Assembly: GCA_025655635.1 (NCBI GenBank) | Contig: JAHXIM010000006.1 | Span: 1-11,952 of the forward strand | DNA length: 11,952 bases | From: a gamma proteobacterium symbiont of Lucinoma myriamae | GTDB taxonomy: Bacteria; Pseudomonadota; Gammaproteobacteria; GRL18 | Reading direction: 5' to 3' | Shown here: in pieces, positions 1-8,327 of the stretch | Numbering within the stretch: the stretch's first letter is position 1 | Layout: each line of letters begins with the position of its first letter | The notes under the pieces: model-generated | Told to the model about the DNA's origin: nothing | Seen by the model: the letters and a program-made list of their open reading frames with translations, nothing else | Databases searched by the model: none | Made by a program: the position numbers and the translations under genes

Positions 1-149
1 AATTTGATCAGGAACAATAAAATTACAATTAATGTTGTACGATAATCTATCAATTCATGATGATTATCTTTTTTCAGGGTCGACTAATTAATAAGAAAGA
101 AAGTAAAATAACCCTCTTTAAATAAATTACCTGACAATTTAGTGATGCA

Positions 150-752
150 ATGAATAACAAAGAATTTAACTCTTTAGATGATAATACAATTGATCCCAAC
201 AATCTTCCTCCTGCGGGAATATTGGTCTTATTGGGTTGCTGGTTATATGATTTTATGTTGTTATGTGCTGTATGGCTATTAGCCGGGTTTGTCTATATCA
301 TTCCAGCACAAATGTTCACACAAGTTGACTCCAGTCAAACAAATAACCTATCAACCACCGAATTTACCGGTCCGGTATTTTATAGTTATCTTTTTTTCGT
401 CAGCTGGTTCTTTTTTGGCTGGTTCTGGACACATGGCGGGCAAACTTTAGGATTGAGGACATGGTCACTACGCTTGCAGACAGATGATGGTTATGCACTT
501 AATTGGCTGCAAACCTTACGACGTTTTTTAATAGCAGGTACACCCTGGTTAATATCACTATTTATCTATGAACAAATTATAAGCAATGAATTATTACCAT
601 CGCCCTATCAATACAGTGTATTTCTTATTGGTTTTAGCGGCCTGTTGTGGAAGTTAATTGATAAGGAAAAGCGCAGCTTATACGATATATTATCCCACAC
701 TCGTATTGTTAAGCTGCCAAAAAAATCAAAAAGAAGAAATCGCTTGTATTAG
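150..752 (+). CDS. RDD family integral membrane protein
   Basis: A 200-residue inner-membrane protein of the RDD family, whose members are small polytopic proteins of mostly unknown function (some are implicated in ion transport). Hydrophobic segments lie at about residues 22-50, 77-95, 127-147 and 155-170. The clearest family signature is GGQTLGLRTWSLRL (96-109), followed by a second region with LRRFLIAGTPW (123-133) and a late DKEKRSLYDILSHTRIV (171-187). The N-terminal signature is degenerate: the Tyr-Asp ending (WLYD, D34) is present, but the arginines that usually precede it are replaced by hydrophobic residues. The C-terminus is basic (KLPKKSKRRNR), as expected for a cytoplasmic tail. 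The ATG at 150 has no strong Shine-Dalgarno, so the start is moderately certain. The gene converges on the yqiA remnant with only 9 bp between stop codons. RDD genes are often found near lptF/lptG in Gammaproteobacteria. The function is unknown. Confidence 0.85.
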   Translation: MNNKEFNSLDDNTIDPNNLPPAGILVLLGCWLYDFMLLCAVWLLAGFVYIIPAQMFTQVDSSQTNNLSTTEFTGPVFYSYLFFVSWFFFGWFWTHGGQTLGLRTWSLRLQTDDGYALNWLQTLRRFLIAGTPWLISLFIYEQIISNELLPSPYQYSVFLIGFSGLLWKLIDKEKRSLYDILSHTRIVKLPKKSKRRNRLY

Positions 753-761
753 AGGAATATG

Positions 762-1334
762 TCAGGATTTTAAAAAACGATAAATAGTTTCGCAATGCTG
801 CTCAAAATTCTCGAAGGAATGATTGCCCCCGGACTCAATAAGTAAGTAACTTTCAGAATATTTTTTTTCAGTCAGACGATAATCCAGTACTTCATCATCC
901 TTTTGCAGCATCACCATTAAATTTTCCGGTGAGTGTATGTGAACAATATAAACAGCTTTTAGCTGCTCGATATGATCAGCAGTAAATTCATATTCTTTGC
1001 CGGTATGATAATTTTTATTCTTGCCCAGATATTCATGGAGTAACTCATGAGGACTAACAGCAGGATTCACTAATACTGCTGTTAGCTTATATTTTTGTGC
1101 CAGATAAGTTGCATAAAATCCGCCCAGAGAACTACCAAGTAAAGCAACTTCAGATGATTTTAGAGAGCGTTCAATAAGCAGTGATAAGTCTTAAATAGCT
1201 TTTTCTGGAAAATCAGAAAGTGTTGGTGTTATAAATTCATCATGCTGATAATTATCTGTTATCAATTTTGAAAAACATTGTGCCTTAAGTGATTCAGGTG
1301 AACTGTTAAAGCCATGGATATAGATAAACAACAT
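762..1334 (-). pseudogene. yqiA: YqiA-type alpha/beta-hydrolase (esterase) interrupted by an in-frame TAA
   Basis: Reading the minus strand from ATG 1334 gives MLFIYIHGFNSSPESLKAQ, the start of a YqiA-like esterase. The frame meets TAA at 1193-1191 (codon 48). With no change of frame, it continues to a normal stop at 762. Total length is 190 codons plus stop, against about 193 residues in E. coli YqiA. Beyond the stop all landmarks remain: nucleophile elbow GSSLGG (S69 of the full frame), VNPAVSPHELL, a Leu-Asp-Tyr region with probable catalytic D147 (DDEVLDYR) and GGNHSF with catalytic H172. The break is therefore a single nonsense change with no frameshift or deletion; the codon was possibly CAA or CAG. 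A GTG at 1070 could start a 102-residue C-terminal piece, but it would lack the nucleophile. The gene lies 49 bp after the Sel1 gene and probably shares the lptF transcript. It could be a true pseudogene, a recent mutation or a base-call error. Confidence 0.85.
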
Positions 1335-1383
1335 ATTTCAAATCTCATATAACAATATGAATTCAACTACTTCAATAATATTA

Positions 1384-1845
1384 TTATTTAGTTTTTAAAC
1401 TCTTTATTATATTGTTAACCCTTTCATCAGACTGTTTTTTTTCATCTGAAGAAAGTTCATTGCCTAATTGCTTCACTGAATCTGCCGCTGCGGGATAACC
1501 ATTTTTGTCTGATATTCTTAACCAGGCATAAGCTTCAACTAAATCTACAGGACCACCCTGCCCATTGGCAATCATAATCCCTAAGTTATATTGAGCTTGA
1601 TTATGGTTTTGCAGTGCTGCTTTACGCATCCACTTTTTTGCTTCAGTCGTATCAGCCATCATACCGCTGCCCTGATGATACATAACAGCTAATGCAAATT
1701 GCGCATTTTTTTCCCCTTTATCTGCCATGGTTCGACAAACCTCAGAAGCTTCATAAAAGTCTTCTTTTTGCATTAAATCTATACATTTATTGGCTAAAGT
1801 CGTATGACTGAATAAAAGTAAAAACAATAAGGTAAAATATTTCAT
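1384..1845 (-). CDS. Secreted Sel1-repeat (TPR-like) protein
   Basis: This is a 153-residue protein with a clear Sec signal peptide: MK, a hydrophobic core (residues 3-13), and likely signal peptidase I cleavage after TTLA (about residue 18). There is no lipobox, since the Cys is preceded by ANK, so a soluble periplasmic product is expected. Two Sel1-like repeats follow: about 46-81 (AQFALAVMYHQGSG...AKKWMRKAA) and 82-117 (AQYNLGIMIANGQGG...EAYAWLRIS). A charged helical tail completes the protein. Cys21 and Cys37 could pair in the mature protein. Sel1 proteins are helical-repeat scaffolds for protein-protein contacts. The ligand here cannot be read from the sequence. An AGGA Shine-Dalgarno sits about 5 bases before the ATG. 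The gene begins 53 bp after lptF in the same direction, the place where lptG commonly lies, so co-transcription with lptF is likely. The link to LPS export is only positional. Confidence 0.85.
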   Translation of the reverse strand: MKYFTLLFLLLFSHTTLANKCIDLMQKEDFYEASEVCRTMADKGEKNAQFALAVMYHQGSGMMADTTEAKKWMRKAALQNHNQAQYNLGIMIANGQGGPVDLVEAYAWLRISDKNGYPAAADSVKQLGNELSSDEKKQSDERVNNIIKSLKTK

Positions 1846-1898
1846 AATAGTCCTGTATTACAAGCTAATTAATGAATAAAACATATTTAAATCAATTA

Positions 1899-3020
1899 TC
1901 AACTAATTTCATCAAACTCACTGGGACAATGAAGTAAATTACGGCCATTACGTTTAAAAATACTGAGCCATCCCATTTGACGAACAAAAAGAATAATAAA
2001 CAACAACAAAAATAAGATATGCACCCACCACATTCCAATAGCAGGTGAAATAACACCTTTACGAAGCCAATTCATTGCAAGCACTAATAAGTTAGAGTAT
2101 CCAATATACAATAGAATTGCTAGCGCCATTTTCCCATAACGACCTTGCCTGGGTGCAGTTTTACTTAAAGGTACAGCAATAATTGCCAGAATAATCATCA
2201 TCAAGATTTGTGAAATACGCCATTGTAACTCTGCTTTATAAGACAAAGCAGAGTCGTTAAGCAACTCTAAGGTCGACATCGCTTTACGTCCGACAACGAT
2301 TTTTTCAGGTTGTTTACCTTCCATTAACACGCCGTAATCTCTAAATTTTATAAAACGATAGTCTAAAGAACCAGCGCTGCCATCATAACGATTGCCATTC
2401 TGAAAGACAAGATAGCGAGAGCCTTGCTTTGAATCAATCACTATGTTTGCATTATCTGATGCCAGAACACTGCTGGAATCACCATTATCGACATGCAAAA
2501 ATACATTCTTTAATTCTGTGGGTTCAGGCATTTCTTCGGTAAACAAAATTCGTTGACCATTATCTGCATGATTAAACTGTCCTGGTGTAATGAGCTCAAG
2601 CTCGGCTTGAGACTTATATGACTCCTCGGCATAGAGTATCTTGGTACTGGCCCAGGGACCTAAAACCATTGACAGACCTATTTCAAGAAAAAGAAAAGAA
2701 AAAATAACAATTAAGATACTTTGTAATAATGAATTCGGCCCGATACCACAGGCAGACAAGGCTATCATTTCACTATCTTTGTAAAGCCTGCTCAGGGCAA
2801 GCAAAATAGATAAAAACAGAGTTAAAGGAACAATAAGAGTCAAACTTTCAATATTTTTAAAAAATATAAGCATAAAAAGAAAGTCTAAAGCGATTTTGCC
2901 TTCAGCAACTAACGACAAAGATCTTAAAAACTGAGCACTCAAAATAATAAGAAACAAGACGACAAAAACGCCACTGAAAGTTCTCAATACTTCTTTAATT
3001 ATATAGTCTCGAATAATCAA
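1899..3020 (-). CDS. lptF: LPS export ABC transporter permease LptF
   Basis: LptF is one of the two inner-membrane permeases of the LptB2FG transporter, which extracts lipopolysaccharide from the inner membrane and passes it to LptC/LptA for transport to the outer membrane. The 373 residues (E. coli about 366) show the family layout. N-terminal membrane segments lie at about 14-34, 50-75 and 100-120, a periplasmic beta-rich domain at about 125-262, and three C-terminal segments at about 268-285, 298-318 and 328-348. Family hallmarks are SRLYKDSEMIALSACGIG (77-94), which includes the cytoplasmic coupling region for LptB, and VPLSKTAPRQGRYGKM (283-298). The start codon is TTG at 3020, supported by AAAAGG (3034-3029) eight bases upstream and by alignment of MIIRDYIIKE with the E. 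coli start MIIIRYLVRE. It is divergent from pepA, the usual gammaproteobacterial arrangement. lptG does not follow; a Sel1 gene does. The partner permease must be encoded elsewhere. Confidence 0.95.
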   Translation of the reverse strand: MIIRDYIIKEVLRTFSGVFVVLFLIILSAQFLRSLSLVAEGKIALDFLFMLIFFKNIESLTLIVPLTLFLSILLALSRLYKDSEMIALSACGIGPNSLLQSILIVIFSFLFLEIGLSMVLGPWASTKILYAEESYKSQAELELITPGQFNHADNGQRILFTEEMPEPTELKNVFLHVDNGDSSSVLASDNANIVIDSKQGSRYLVFQNGNRYDGSAGSLDYRFIKFRDYGVLMEGKQPEKIVVGRKAMSTLELLNDSALSYKAELQWRISQILMMIILAIIAVPLSKTAPRQGRYGKMALAILLYIGYSNLLVLAMNWLRKGVISPAIGMWWVHILFLLLFIILFVRQMGWLSIFKRNGRNLLHCPSEFDEIS

Positions 3021-3284
3021 ATATATCGCCTTTTACAATTAAAAGCCATTTTAAGGTAATATTCTCTAAATTAAATGGTATATTTTACTGGATATGTTTA
3101 TTATTTTAGCTAAACTACTTAATATAATAATATTAATAGAATAAACGAGTCATTGTAAACTTTTTCTATATCACGAATTAAGTTATACATCTTACGGTAA
3201 ATTAGCTTAATGGACAATGAACCACGAGTTAAATTGAAGATTACTAGTAAACATTAATTATAGTTTCATCGCTATGGAGTCAAT
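3021..3284. promoter_or_regulatory. Divergent lptF-pepA intergenic region
   Basis: This very AT-rich 264-bp spacer must hold the promoters for both lptF (leftward) and pepA (rightward). It contains an inverted repeat TTAATAT-AATA-ATATTAA (3119-3136), which may be chance given the base composition. For pepA the best -10-like box I find is TATAGT (3259-3264), with TTGAAG (3234-3239) 19 bases upstream. This is a weak pair. No convincing lptF promoter was recognised. The pepA Shine-Dalgarno GGAG lies six bases before its ATG. No small reading frame here looks coding. Confidence 0.35.
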
Positions 3285-4781
3285 ATGGAATTTAGTGTAA
3301 AAAGCGGTAGTCCTGAGAAACAAAGAACAGCCTGTGTTGTTGTCGGCGTTTATGAACCCAGACGATTAACCCCTTCAGCACAAAGACTTGATGACTTGAC
3401 TGATGGTTATATATCCAGCCTTATCCGTCGTGGAGATTTAGAAGGCAAGGCAGGGCAAACACTCTTATTACACAATATAAATAACACGCTTTGTGATAGA
3501 ATATTATTGGTTGGCTGTGGTCGCGAACGTGATTTAAGTTTCACACAGTACCGAAAAATAATTTCAAATGCAGTCAGCACACTGAACGATACCGGTTCAA
3601 TGGAAGCCGTTTTTTATCTCACTGAATTACCTGTCAAAGGTTGTGATAGCTCACAACGCATTCGTCATGCTATCGAAGCAGCCCAAAACTCTCTTTATCG
3701 TTTTGACCAATTAAAAAGTAAAAAAGACAGCACTCGCCGTCCCTTGCGAAAGATTGTACTGACCGTTCCCAACAGACGTGATCTGGCTGATGGTGAACGC
3801 GCTGTACGTGAAGGAATGGCAATTTCACAGGGTATAAAGGTAGCCAAAGATCTGGGTAACATGCCGGGCAATATATGTACACCGACTTATCTTGCTGATC
3901 GAGCAAAAACACTCACCCGGGTTTATTCTAACCTTAGCGTTGATATTCTCGATGAAGATCAACTTGAAGAACTGGGTATGAATGCTTTTTTATCCGTTTC
4001 CAGTGGCAGTCGTCAACCGGCAAAAATGATTGTCATGAATTATCAAAATACAGATTCATCAGCACCTCCTATATGCCTGGTTGGAAAAGGAGTCACATTT
4101 GACTCTGGTGGTATTTCACTAAAACCCGGCTCCGCCATGGACGAAATGAAATATGATATGTGTGGTGCGGCTAGTGTGATAGGCGCTGTAAATGCTATTG
4201 CTGAATTACAACTTGAGATCAATGTAGTAGCCGTGATACCAGCCACTGAAAATTTGCCTGATGGTCTGGCCACCAAACCGGGTGATATTGTCACCAGTTA
4301 TTCTGGTACAACAATTGAGATATTAAACACAGATGCTGAAGGCCGGCTCATTTTATGTGATGCCTTAAGTTATTGTGAGCGATTTAATCCCTCTGTTGTT
4401 ATTGATATCGCAACATTGACCGGTGCATGTGTTGTTGCTTTAGGTAAACATGCAGCAGGTCTGTTCAGCAACCACAGTCCATTAGCTCATGATCTGAATA
4501 ATGCTGGTAAATCAACCGGTGATCGAGTTTGGGAAATGCCCTTATGGGAAGAATATCAGGAACAATTAAAGAGTAACTTTGCCGATCTTGCCAACATAGG
4601 TGGGAAAGAAGCCGGTTCTGTCACTGCTGCAACCTTTTTATCTGCTTTTTGCAAAAAGTATCATTGGGCACATCTTGATATCGCCGGAGTAGCCTGGGAA
4701 TCAGGCACAAAAAAAGGCTCTACAGGCCGTCCGGTATCTCTATTAACCCAATATATTATCGATCAAGTCGACAATTCTTAA
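3285..4781 (+). CDS. pepA: Leucyl aminopeptidase (M17 family), PepA
   Basis: PepA is a cytosolic two-metal leucyl aminopeptidase of family M17 that removes N-terminal residues from peptides, usually as a hexamer. At 498 residues it is close to E. coli PepA (503). The N-terminal macro-like domain (about 1-165) is followed by the catalytic domain. That domain holds GKGVTFDSGGISLKPG (267-282) and NTDAEGRLILCDAL (348-361), the M17 signature. By alignment with E. coli numbering, the metal ligands are K268, D273, D291, D350 and E352, and the catalytic residues are K280 and R354. All are present, so the enzyme should be active. GGAG six bases upstream supports the ATG. In E. coli, PepA also binds DNA (Xer accessory factor at cer, carAB regulation). 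Whether this protein does so cannot be judged from the sequence. It is divergent from lptF and followed after 18 bp by holC, probably in one transcript. Confidence 0.97.
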   Translation: MEFSVKSGSPEKQRTACVVVGVYEPRRLTPSAQRLDDLTDGYISSLIRRGDLEGKAGQTLLLHNINNTLCDRILLVGCGRERDLSFTQYRKIISNAVSTLNDTGSMEAVFYLTELPVKGCDSSQRIRHAIEAAQNSLYRFDQLKSKKDSTRRPLRKIVLTVPNRRDLADGERAVREGMAISQGIKVAKDLGNMPGNICTPTYLADRAKTLTRVYSNLSVDILDEDQLEELGMNAFLSVSSGSRQPAKMIVMNYQNTDSSAPPICLVGKGVTFDSGGISLKPGSAMDEMKYDMCGAASVIGAVNAIAELQLEINVVAVIPATENLPDGLATKPGDIVTSYSGTTIEILNTDAEGRLILCDALSYCERFNPSVVIDIATLTGACVVALGKHAAGLFSNHSPLAHDLNNAGKSTGDRVWEMPLWEEYQEQLKSNFADLANIGGKEAGSVTAATFLSAFCKKYHWAHLDIAGVAWESGTKKGSTGRPVSLLTQYIIDQVDNS

Positions 4782-4799
4782 CCATTAGCCAATTCATAC

Positions 4800-5243
4800 A
4801 TGCAAATCGATTTTTATATTTTAGGCGATAATTCACATAGAGACATTAACCAAATGGTGTGTCAGCTGTGTGAAAAAGCTATTGCTCAAGACATGAATGT
4901 GTTGATTTATACAAAATCAATTGAACAGGCACATCAATTGGATGAGTTACTGTGGACTTTCAAGGCTGACAGTTTTTTTGCGCATAAAAATGAGCTCAAT
5001 GAAATTGCACCTGACAGTTCCTTTCCCTATCCTATTATTATCAGCTCAGATATTAAAGATAAAACTATAGCTTCAAGTCATCAATTTTTAATTAACTTAA
5101 GCAATGAATCTCCTGCTTATTTCCAGCACTTCAAACGAATTGCTGAAATGGTTGGCAAAAATCCTGATGATAAAGAAGTTGCCCGAAAGCGCTATCGCTT
5201 ATATCGTGATAAGGGTTATACTCTCAATAAGTATGATCTCTGA
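4800..5243 (+). CDS. holC: DNA polymerase III chi subunit HolC
   Basis: HolC (chi) is an accessory subunit of the DNA polymerase III clamp loader. It pairs with psi (HolD) and links the replisome to single-strand binding protein through the SSB C-terminus. The product is 147 residues, the same as E. coli chi. It shows the family landmarks: an N-terminal strand MQIDFYIL, a nucleotide-fold strand NVLIYTKS (33-40), QAHQLDELLWTF (43-54), a central acidic loop, and the C-terminal helix and tail ARKRYRLYRDKGYTLN (128-143), which matches the E. coli end ARERYKAYRVAGFNLN. The start at 4800 lies 18 bp after the pepA stop with no obvious strong Shine-Dalgarno, so translation may depend partly on coupling with pepA. 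The pepA-holC-valS order is conserved in many Gammaproteobacteria. Confidence 0.93.
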   Translation: MQIDFYILGDNSHRDINQMVCQLCEKAIAQDMNVLIYTKSIEQAHQLDELLWTFKADSFFAHKNELNEIAPDSSFPYPIIISSDIKDKTIASSHQFLINLSNESPAYFQHFKRIAEMVGKNPDDKEVARKRYRLYRDKGYTLNKYDL

Positions 5244-5328
5244 CAGCGCTATATGGGATGAATCTTTTTTTCCAAGTCCCTTAATTAAAAAAACGCGACA
5301 AACAGCTGCAGACTTATGCACAAAAGTA

Positions 5329-5357
5329 TTACCTTTCCCCTAAGATAAGTCTATAAT
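5329..5357 (+). promoter_or_regulatory. Candidate sigma-70 promoter of valS
   Basis: The 212-bp holC-valS gap contains a perfect -10 box TATAAT (5352-5357). Seventeen bases upstream is a weak -35 TTACCT (5329-5334, three of six matching). Transcription from here would start near 5364 and leave a leader of about 90 bases before the valS ATG. This suggests that valS can be transcribed independently of pepA-holC. No T-box-like or attenuator structure was recognised in the leader. Confidence 0.4.
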
Positions 5358-5455
5358 ATTAAGCCTTATTTACCATCATTTTTCATCTTTTAAGACACAA
5401 TCAGACTGAAAAACTATTATAGACCGCCAAATTTTTAAAAGAGTAATCCTCCACT

Positions 5456-8260
5456 ATGGAAAAAATATACAATCCTCATGCCATTGAACAACGTTGGTAT
5501 GAAACCTGGGAAAGTAATGGACATTTCTCACCAAAACTAGACAGCAGTGCCAAAGACAAAGATAGTTATTGCATCATGATTCCACCGCCCAATGTCACCG
5601 GCAGCCTTCACATGGGCCATGCATTCCAGGATACTATAATGGATACTCTGATCCGATATCATCGAATGAAGGGTGACAATACACTGTGGCAGCCTGGAAC
5701 CGATCATGCGGGCATTGCCACTCAGATGGTTGTTGAGCGCATTATCAATAGTGAAGGAAAAACTCGTCATGATATTGGCCGTGACGCTTTTATTGAAAAA
5801 ATATGGGATTGGAAAGAACATTCCGGCAACACTATTACCAAACAGCTTCGACGCATGGGTGCCTCTCTTGATTGGCAGCGTGAACGCTTTACGATGGATG
5901 ATGGTCTCTCTGATGCCGTTAAAGAAGTTTTTGTTAAACTGCACGAAGAAGATCTTATTTATCGCGGCAAACGCCTGGTCAACTGGGACCCGGTATTACA
6001 CACTGCAGTATCTGATTTAGAGGTACTTTCGGAAGAAGAAAACGGTCACTTCTGGCACATGCGTTATCCATTAAGTGACGGCAGTGGTGAGCTTATTGTT
6101 GCCACCACACGACCGGAAACCATGTTAGGTGATAGTGCTGTAGCAGTACACCCTGATGATGAACGCTTCAAATCACTGATCGGTAAAACCATCAAACTAC
6201 CATTAACCGATCGTGAAATTCCTATTATTGCCGATGATTATGTTGATCCTGAATTTGGAACCGGTTGTGTCAAAATAACTCCCGCTCATGATTTTAATGA
6301 CTATGAAATGGGTAAGCGCCATGATTTACCCATAATCAATATTTTTACCATTGATGCCGCCATCAATAACGACGCCCCTGAGAAATATCGAGGCATGGAT
6401 CGTTATGTTGCCCGAAAAGAAATCATAAAAGATTTAGAGTCAGCAGGCCTGCTTGATAAAATTGAAGACCACCGTTTGATGGTACCACGCGGTGATCGTT
6501 CAGGCGCAGTCATTGAACCTTATTTAACCGATCAATGGTACGTAAAGATTGCACCATTAGCAGAGCCTGCCATCAAAGCCGTTCAGGATGGTGATATTCG
6601 TTTTGTACCGGATAATTGGAAAAACACCTATTATGAATGGATGAATAATATTGAAGACTGGTGTATATCCCGTCAAATCTGGTGGGGGCATCGTATCCCG
6701 GCCTGGTATGATGACGCTGGTAAAGTCTATGTCGCACGGGACGAACAAGAAGTTCGAAAAAAATATCAATTAGATGACAGCATTAAGCTTAAACAAGACG
6801 AAGACGTTCTGGATACCTGGTTCTCCTCAGCACTTTGGCCCTTCTCAACATTGGGCTGGCCAGAAAAAACACCTGAACTAGACACTTTTTATCCCACTAA
6901 TGTATTAGTCACTGGGTTTGATATTATCTTCTTCTGGGTTGCCAGAATGATCATGATGGGACTAAAGTTCACCGGTCAGGTTCCTTTTAAAGAAGTCTAT
7001 GTTCATGGTTTAGTGAGAGATTCACATGGTCACAAAATGTCTAAATCCAAAGGCAATGTACTTGACCCTATAGACTTAATCGACGGCATCGAACTTGAAA
7101 CTTTAGTTGAAAAACGCACTAAGGGTATGATGCAGCCGCAAATGGCTAAAAAAATTGAGAAATCAACACGCAAAGAATTCAAAGACGGTATCCCCTCTTT
7201 TGGTACTGATGCTTTACGTTTTACATTTGCAATTCAAGCTACTACAGGGCGTGATATTAAATTCGATATGGGGCGTATTGAGGGTTATCGTAATTTCTGT
7301 AATAAGCTATGGAATGCCTCACGTTATGTATTAATGAACACCGAGGGGCATGACTGCGGTATCGAAAAAAATAGTGAAATGAGCTTTAGTTTAGCTGACA
7401 AATGGATTATTTCCCGTCTGCAGGAAACTGAAAAACAAGTTATTGAATCATTAAATACCTATCGACTTGATCTGGCCGCTCAGGCAATTTATGAATTTAC
7501 CTGGAACGAATACTGTGACTGGTATTTAGAATTATCAAAATCAGTGTTGGGTGCTAAAGAAAATGACAATAGTGATATTTTACAAAAAGAAGCACAGCAG
7601 CGCGGTACCCGCCACACCCTCATCAATATCTTGGAAACATTATTACGCATAACTCATCCTATCATGCCCTATATTACAGAAGAAATCTGGCAACGAGTTG
7701 CACCATTGGCCGGTATCACACAAAATACGATTATGCTGCAAGCATACCCTGAGCCTGATAGTGATAAGATTGATCAATCAGCACTTGATGAAATGACCTG
7801 GTTACAGCAGTTTGTTCTAGGCATACGTCAAATCCGCAGTGGCTATGACATAAAGCCCGGCAAACCATTAACTGTATTATTACAAAATGGAGCTTCTTTA
7901 GATAAAGACAGACTATCTAAAAATGAACTGATGCTAAAAAATCTTGCCCGTTTAGAAGCAATTCAATGGGTCGAAAAAGATGATGATATCCCTGAGTCTG
8001 CAACAGCGTTAGTGGGTGAAATGCAGCTGCTTATCCCTATGGCTGGACTAATTAATGTTGAGGAAGAACGCGCAAGACTCAACAAAGAAATAGACTCTAA
8101 TCAGGGTTTTATTGTTAAGCTTGAGAGTAAACTAGCCAATGAAAACTTTACTAGCCGTGCGCCGGAAAACGTCGTTGCTTTAGAACGGAAAAAACTTTCG
8201 GATGCTCAATCTATATTAAATAGTCTGACCGAACAGCTGGAAAAAATAAAAGCACTATAA
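5456..8260 (+). CDS. valS: Valyl-tRNA synthetase ValS
   Basis: ValS is a class Ia aminoacyl-tRNA synthetase that charges tRNA-Val and hydrolyses mischarged Thr-tRNA-Val in its editing domain. It has 934 residues (E. coli 951). The PPPNVTGSLHMGH block (43-55) carries the HIGH-type motif (HMGH, 52-55). The CP1 editing domain includes TTRPETMLGD (217-226). DWCISRQIWWGHRIPAW (401-417) and GHKMSKSKGN with the KMSKS loop at 527-531 complete the catalytic core. The stretch after KMSKS (VEKRTKGMMQPQMAKKIEK) is the insertion typical of E. coli-type ValS. The anticodon-binding domain follows. The C-terminal tRNA-binding coiled coil runs from about E869 to the end, with RAPENVV before the second helix. 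The start MEKIYNPHAIEQ aligns with E. coli MEKTYNPQDIEQ. AAAAGAG (5437-5443) is the likely Shine-Dalgarno, slightly far at 12 bases. All key motifs are intact. Confidence 0.98.
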   Translation: MEKIYNPHAIEQRWYETWESNGHFSPKLDSSAKDKDSYCIMIPPPNVTGSLHMGHAFQDTIMDTLIRYHRMKGDNTLWQPGTDHAGIATQMVVERIINSEGKTRHDIGRDAFIEKIWDWKEHSGNTITKQLRRMGASLDWQRERFTMDDGLSDAVKEVFVKLHEEDLIYRGKRLVNWDPVLHTAVSDLEVLSEEENGHFWHMRYPLSDGSGELIVATTRPETMLGDSAVAVHPDDERFKSLIGKTIKLPLTDREIPIIADDYVDPEFGTGCVKITPAHDFNDYEMGKRHDLPIINIFTIDAAINNDAPEKYRGMDRYVARKEIIKDLESAGLLDKIEDHRLMVPRGDRSGAVIEPYLTDQWYVKIAPLAEPAIKAVQDGDIRFVPDNWKNTYYEWMNNIEDWCISRQIWWGHRIPAWYDDAGKVYVARDEQEVRKKYQLDDSIKLKQDEDVLDTWFSSALWPFSTLGWPEKTPELDTFYPTNVLVTGFDIIFFWVARMIMMGLKFTGQVPFKEVYVHGLVRDSHGHKMSKSKGNVLDPIDLIDGIELETLVEKRTKGMMQPQMAKKIEKSTRKEFKDGIPSFGTDALRFTFAIQATTGRDIKFDMGRIEGYRNFCNKLWNASRYVLMNTEGHDCGIEKNSEMSFSLADKWIISRLQETEKQVIESLNTYRLDLAAQAIYEFTWNEYCDWYLELSKSVLGAKENDNSDILQKEAQQRGTRHTLINILETLLRITHPIMPYITEEIWQRVAPLAGITQNTIMLQAYPEPDSDKIDQSALDEMTWLQQFVLGIRQIRSGYDIKPGKPLTVLLQNGASLDKDRLSKNELMLKNLARLEAIQWVEKDDDIPESATALVGEMQLLIPMAGLINVEEERARLNKEIDSNQGFIVKLESKLANENFTSRAPENVVALERKKLSDAQSILNSLTEQLEKIKAL

Positions 8261-8273
8261 GTAGCAGCCATCC

Positions 8274-8289
8274 ACAAACAGCTGTTTGT
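8274..8289. repeat. Perfect 16-bp palindrome just after valS
   Basis: ACAAACAGCTGTTTGT is identical to its reverse complement and starts 14 bases after the valS stop. As RNA it could fold into a six-base-pair stem with an AGCT loop. Only TT and then mixed sequence follow, so it is a poor intrinsic terminator. It may be part of the valS 3' end, a protein-binding site, or chance. Confidence 0.4.
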
Positions 8290-8308
8290 TTAGCATCCTT
8301 CATCTAAG

Positions 8309-8327
8309 AAGCAACAGCAGGCTTTTT
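8309..8327 (+). terminator. Weak candidate intrinsic terminator after valS
   Basis: AAGC (8309-8312) can pair with GCTT (8321-8324) across an eight-base loop, extended by one G-T wobble and A-T pairs. It is followed at once by TTT. The stem is short and A-T rich, so this is only a possible end of the valS transcript. It sits 49 bases beyond the stop codon. Confidence 0.25.

Noticed and set aside
1..149. A promoter or partial gene at the left edge
   Set aside because: No -35/-10 pair with proper spacing and no credible partial coding frame could be identified in these bases.
762..1070. Treating the C-terminal YqiA piece as an independent 102-residue gene
   Set aside because: The apparent start is a GTG that corresponds to an internal Val of YqiA. 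The piece lacks the nucleophile and the N-terminal beta strands, so it is the tail of a broken gene.
3119..3136. Inverted repeat TTAATAT-AATA-ATATTAA as a specific operator
   Set aside because: It is made only of A and T in a very AT-rich spacer, so chance is a sufficient explanation.
5233..5343. A 36-codon plus-strand frame (MISDSAIWDESF...) overlapping the end of holC, in the holC-valS gap
   Set aside because: It has no recognisable ribosome site or similarity I know, and it overlaps the candidate valS -35 region. It is part of a longer frame that is mostly a shadow of holC.
5537..5944. Antisense open frame inside valS, and similar frames inside pepA and the DUF349 gene
   Set aside because: These are shadows of strongly supported genes and show no family features.
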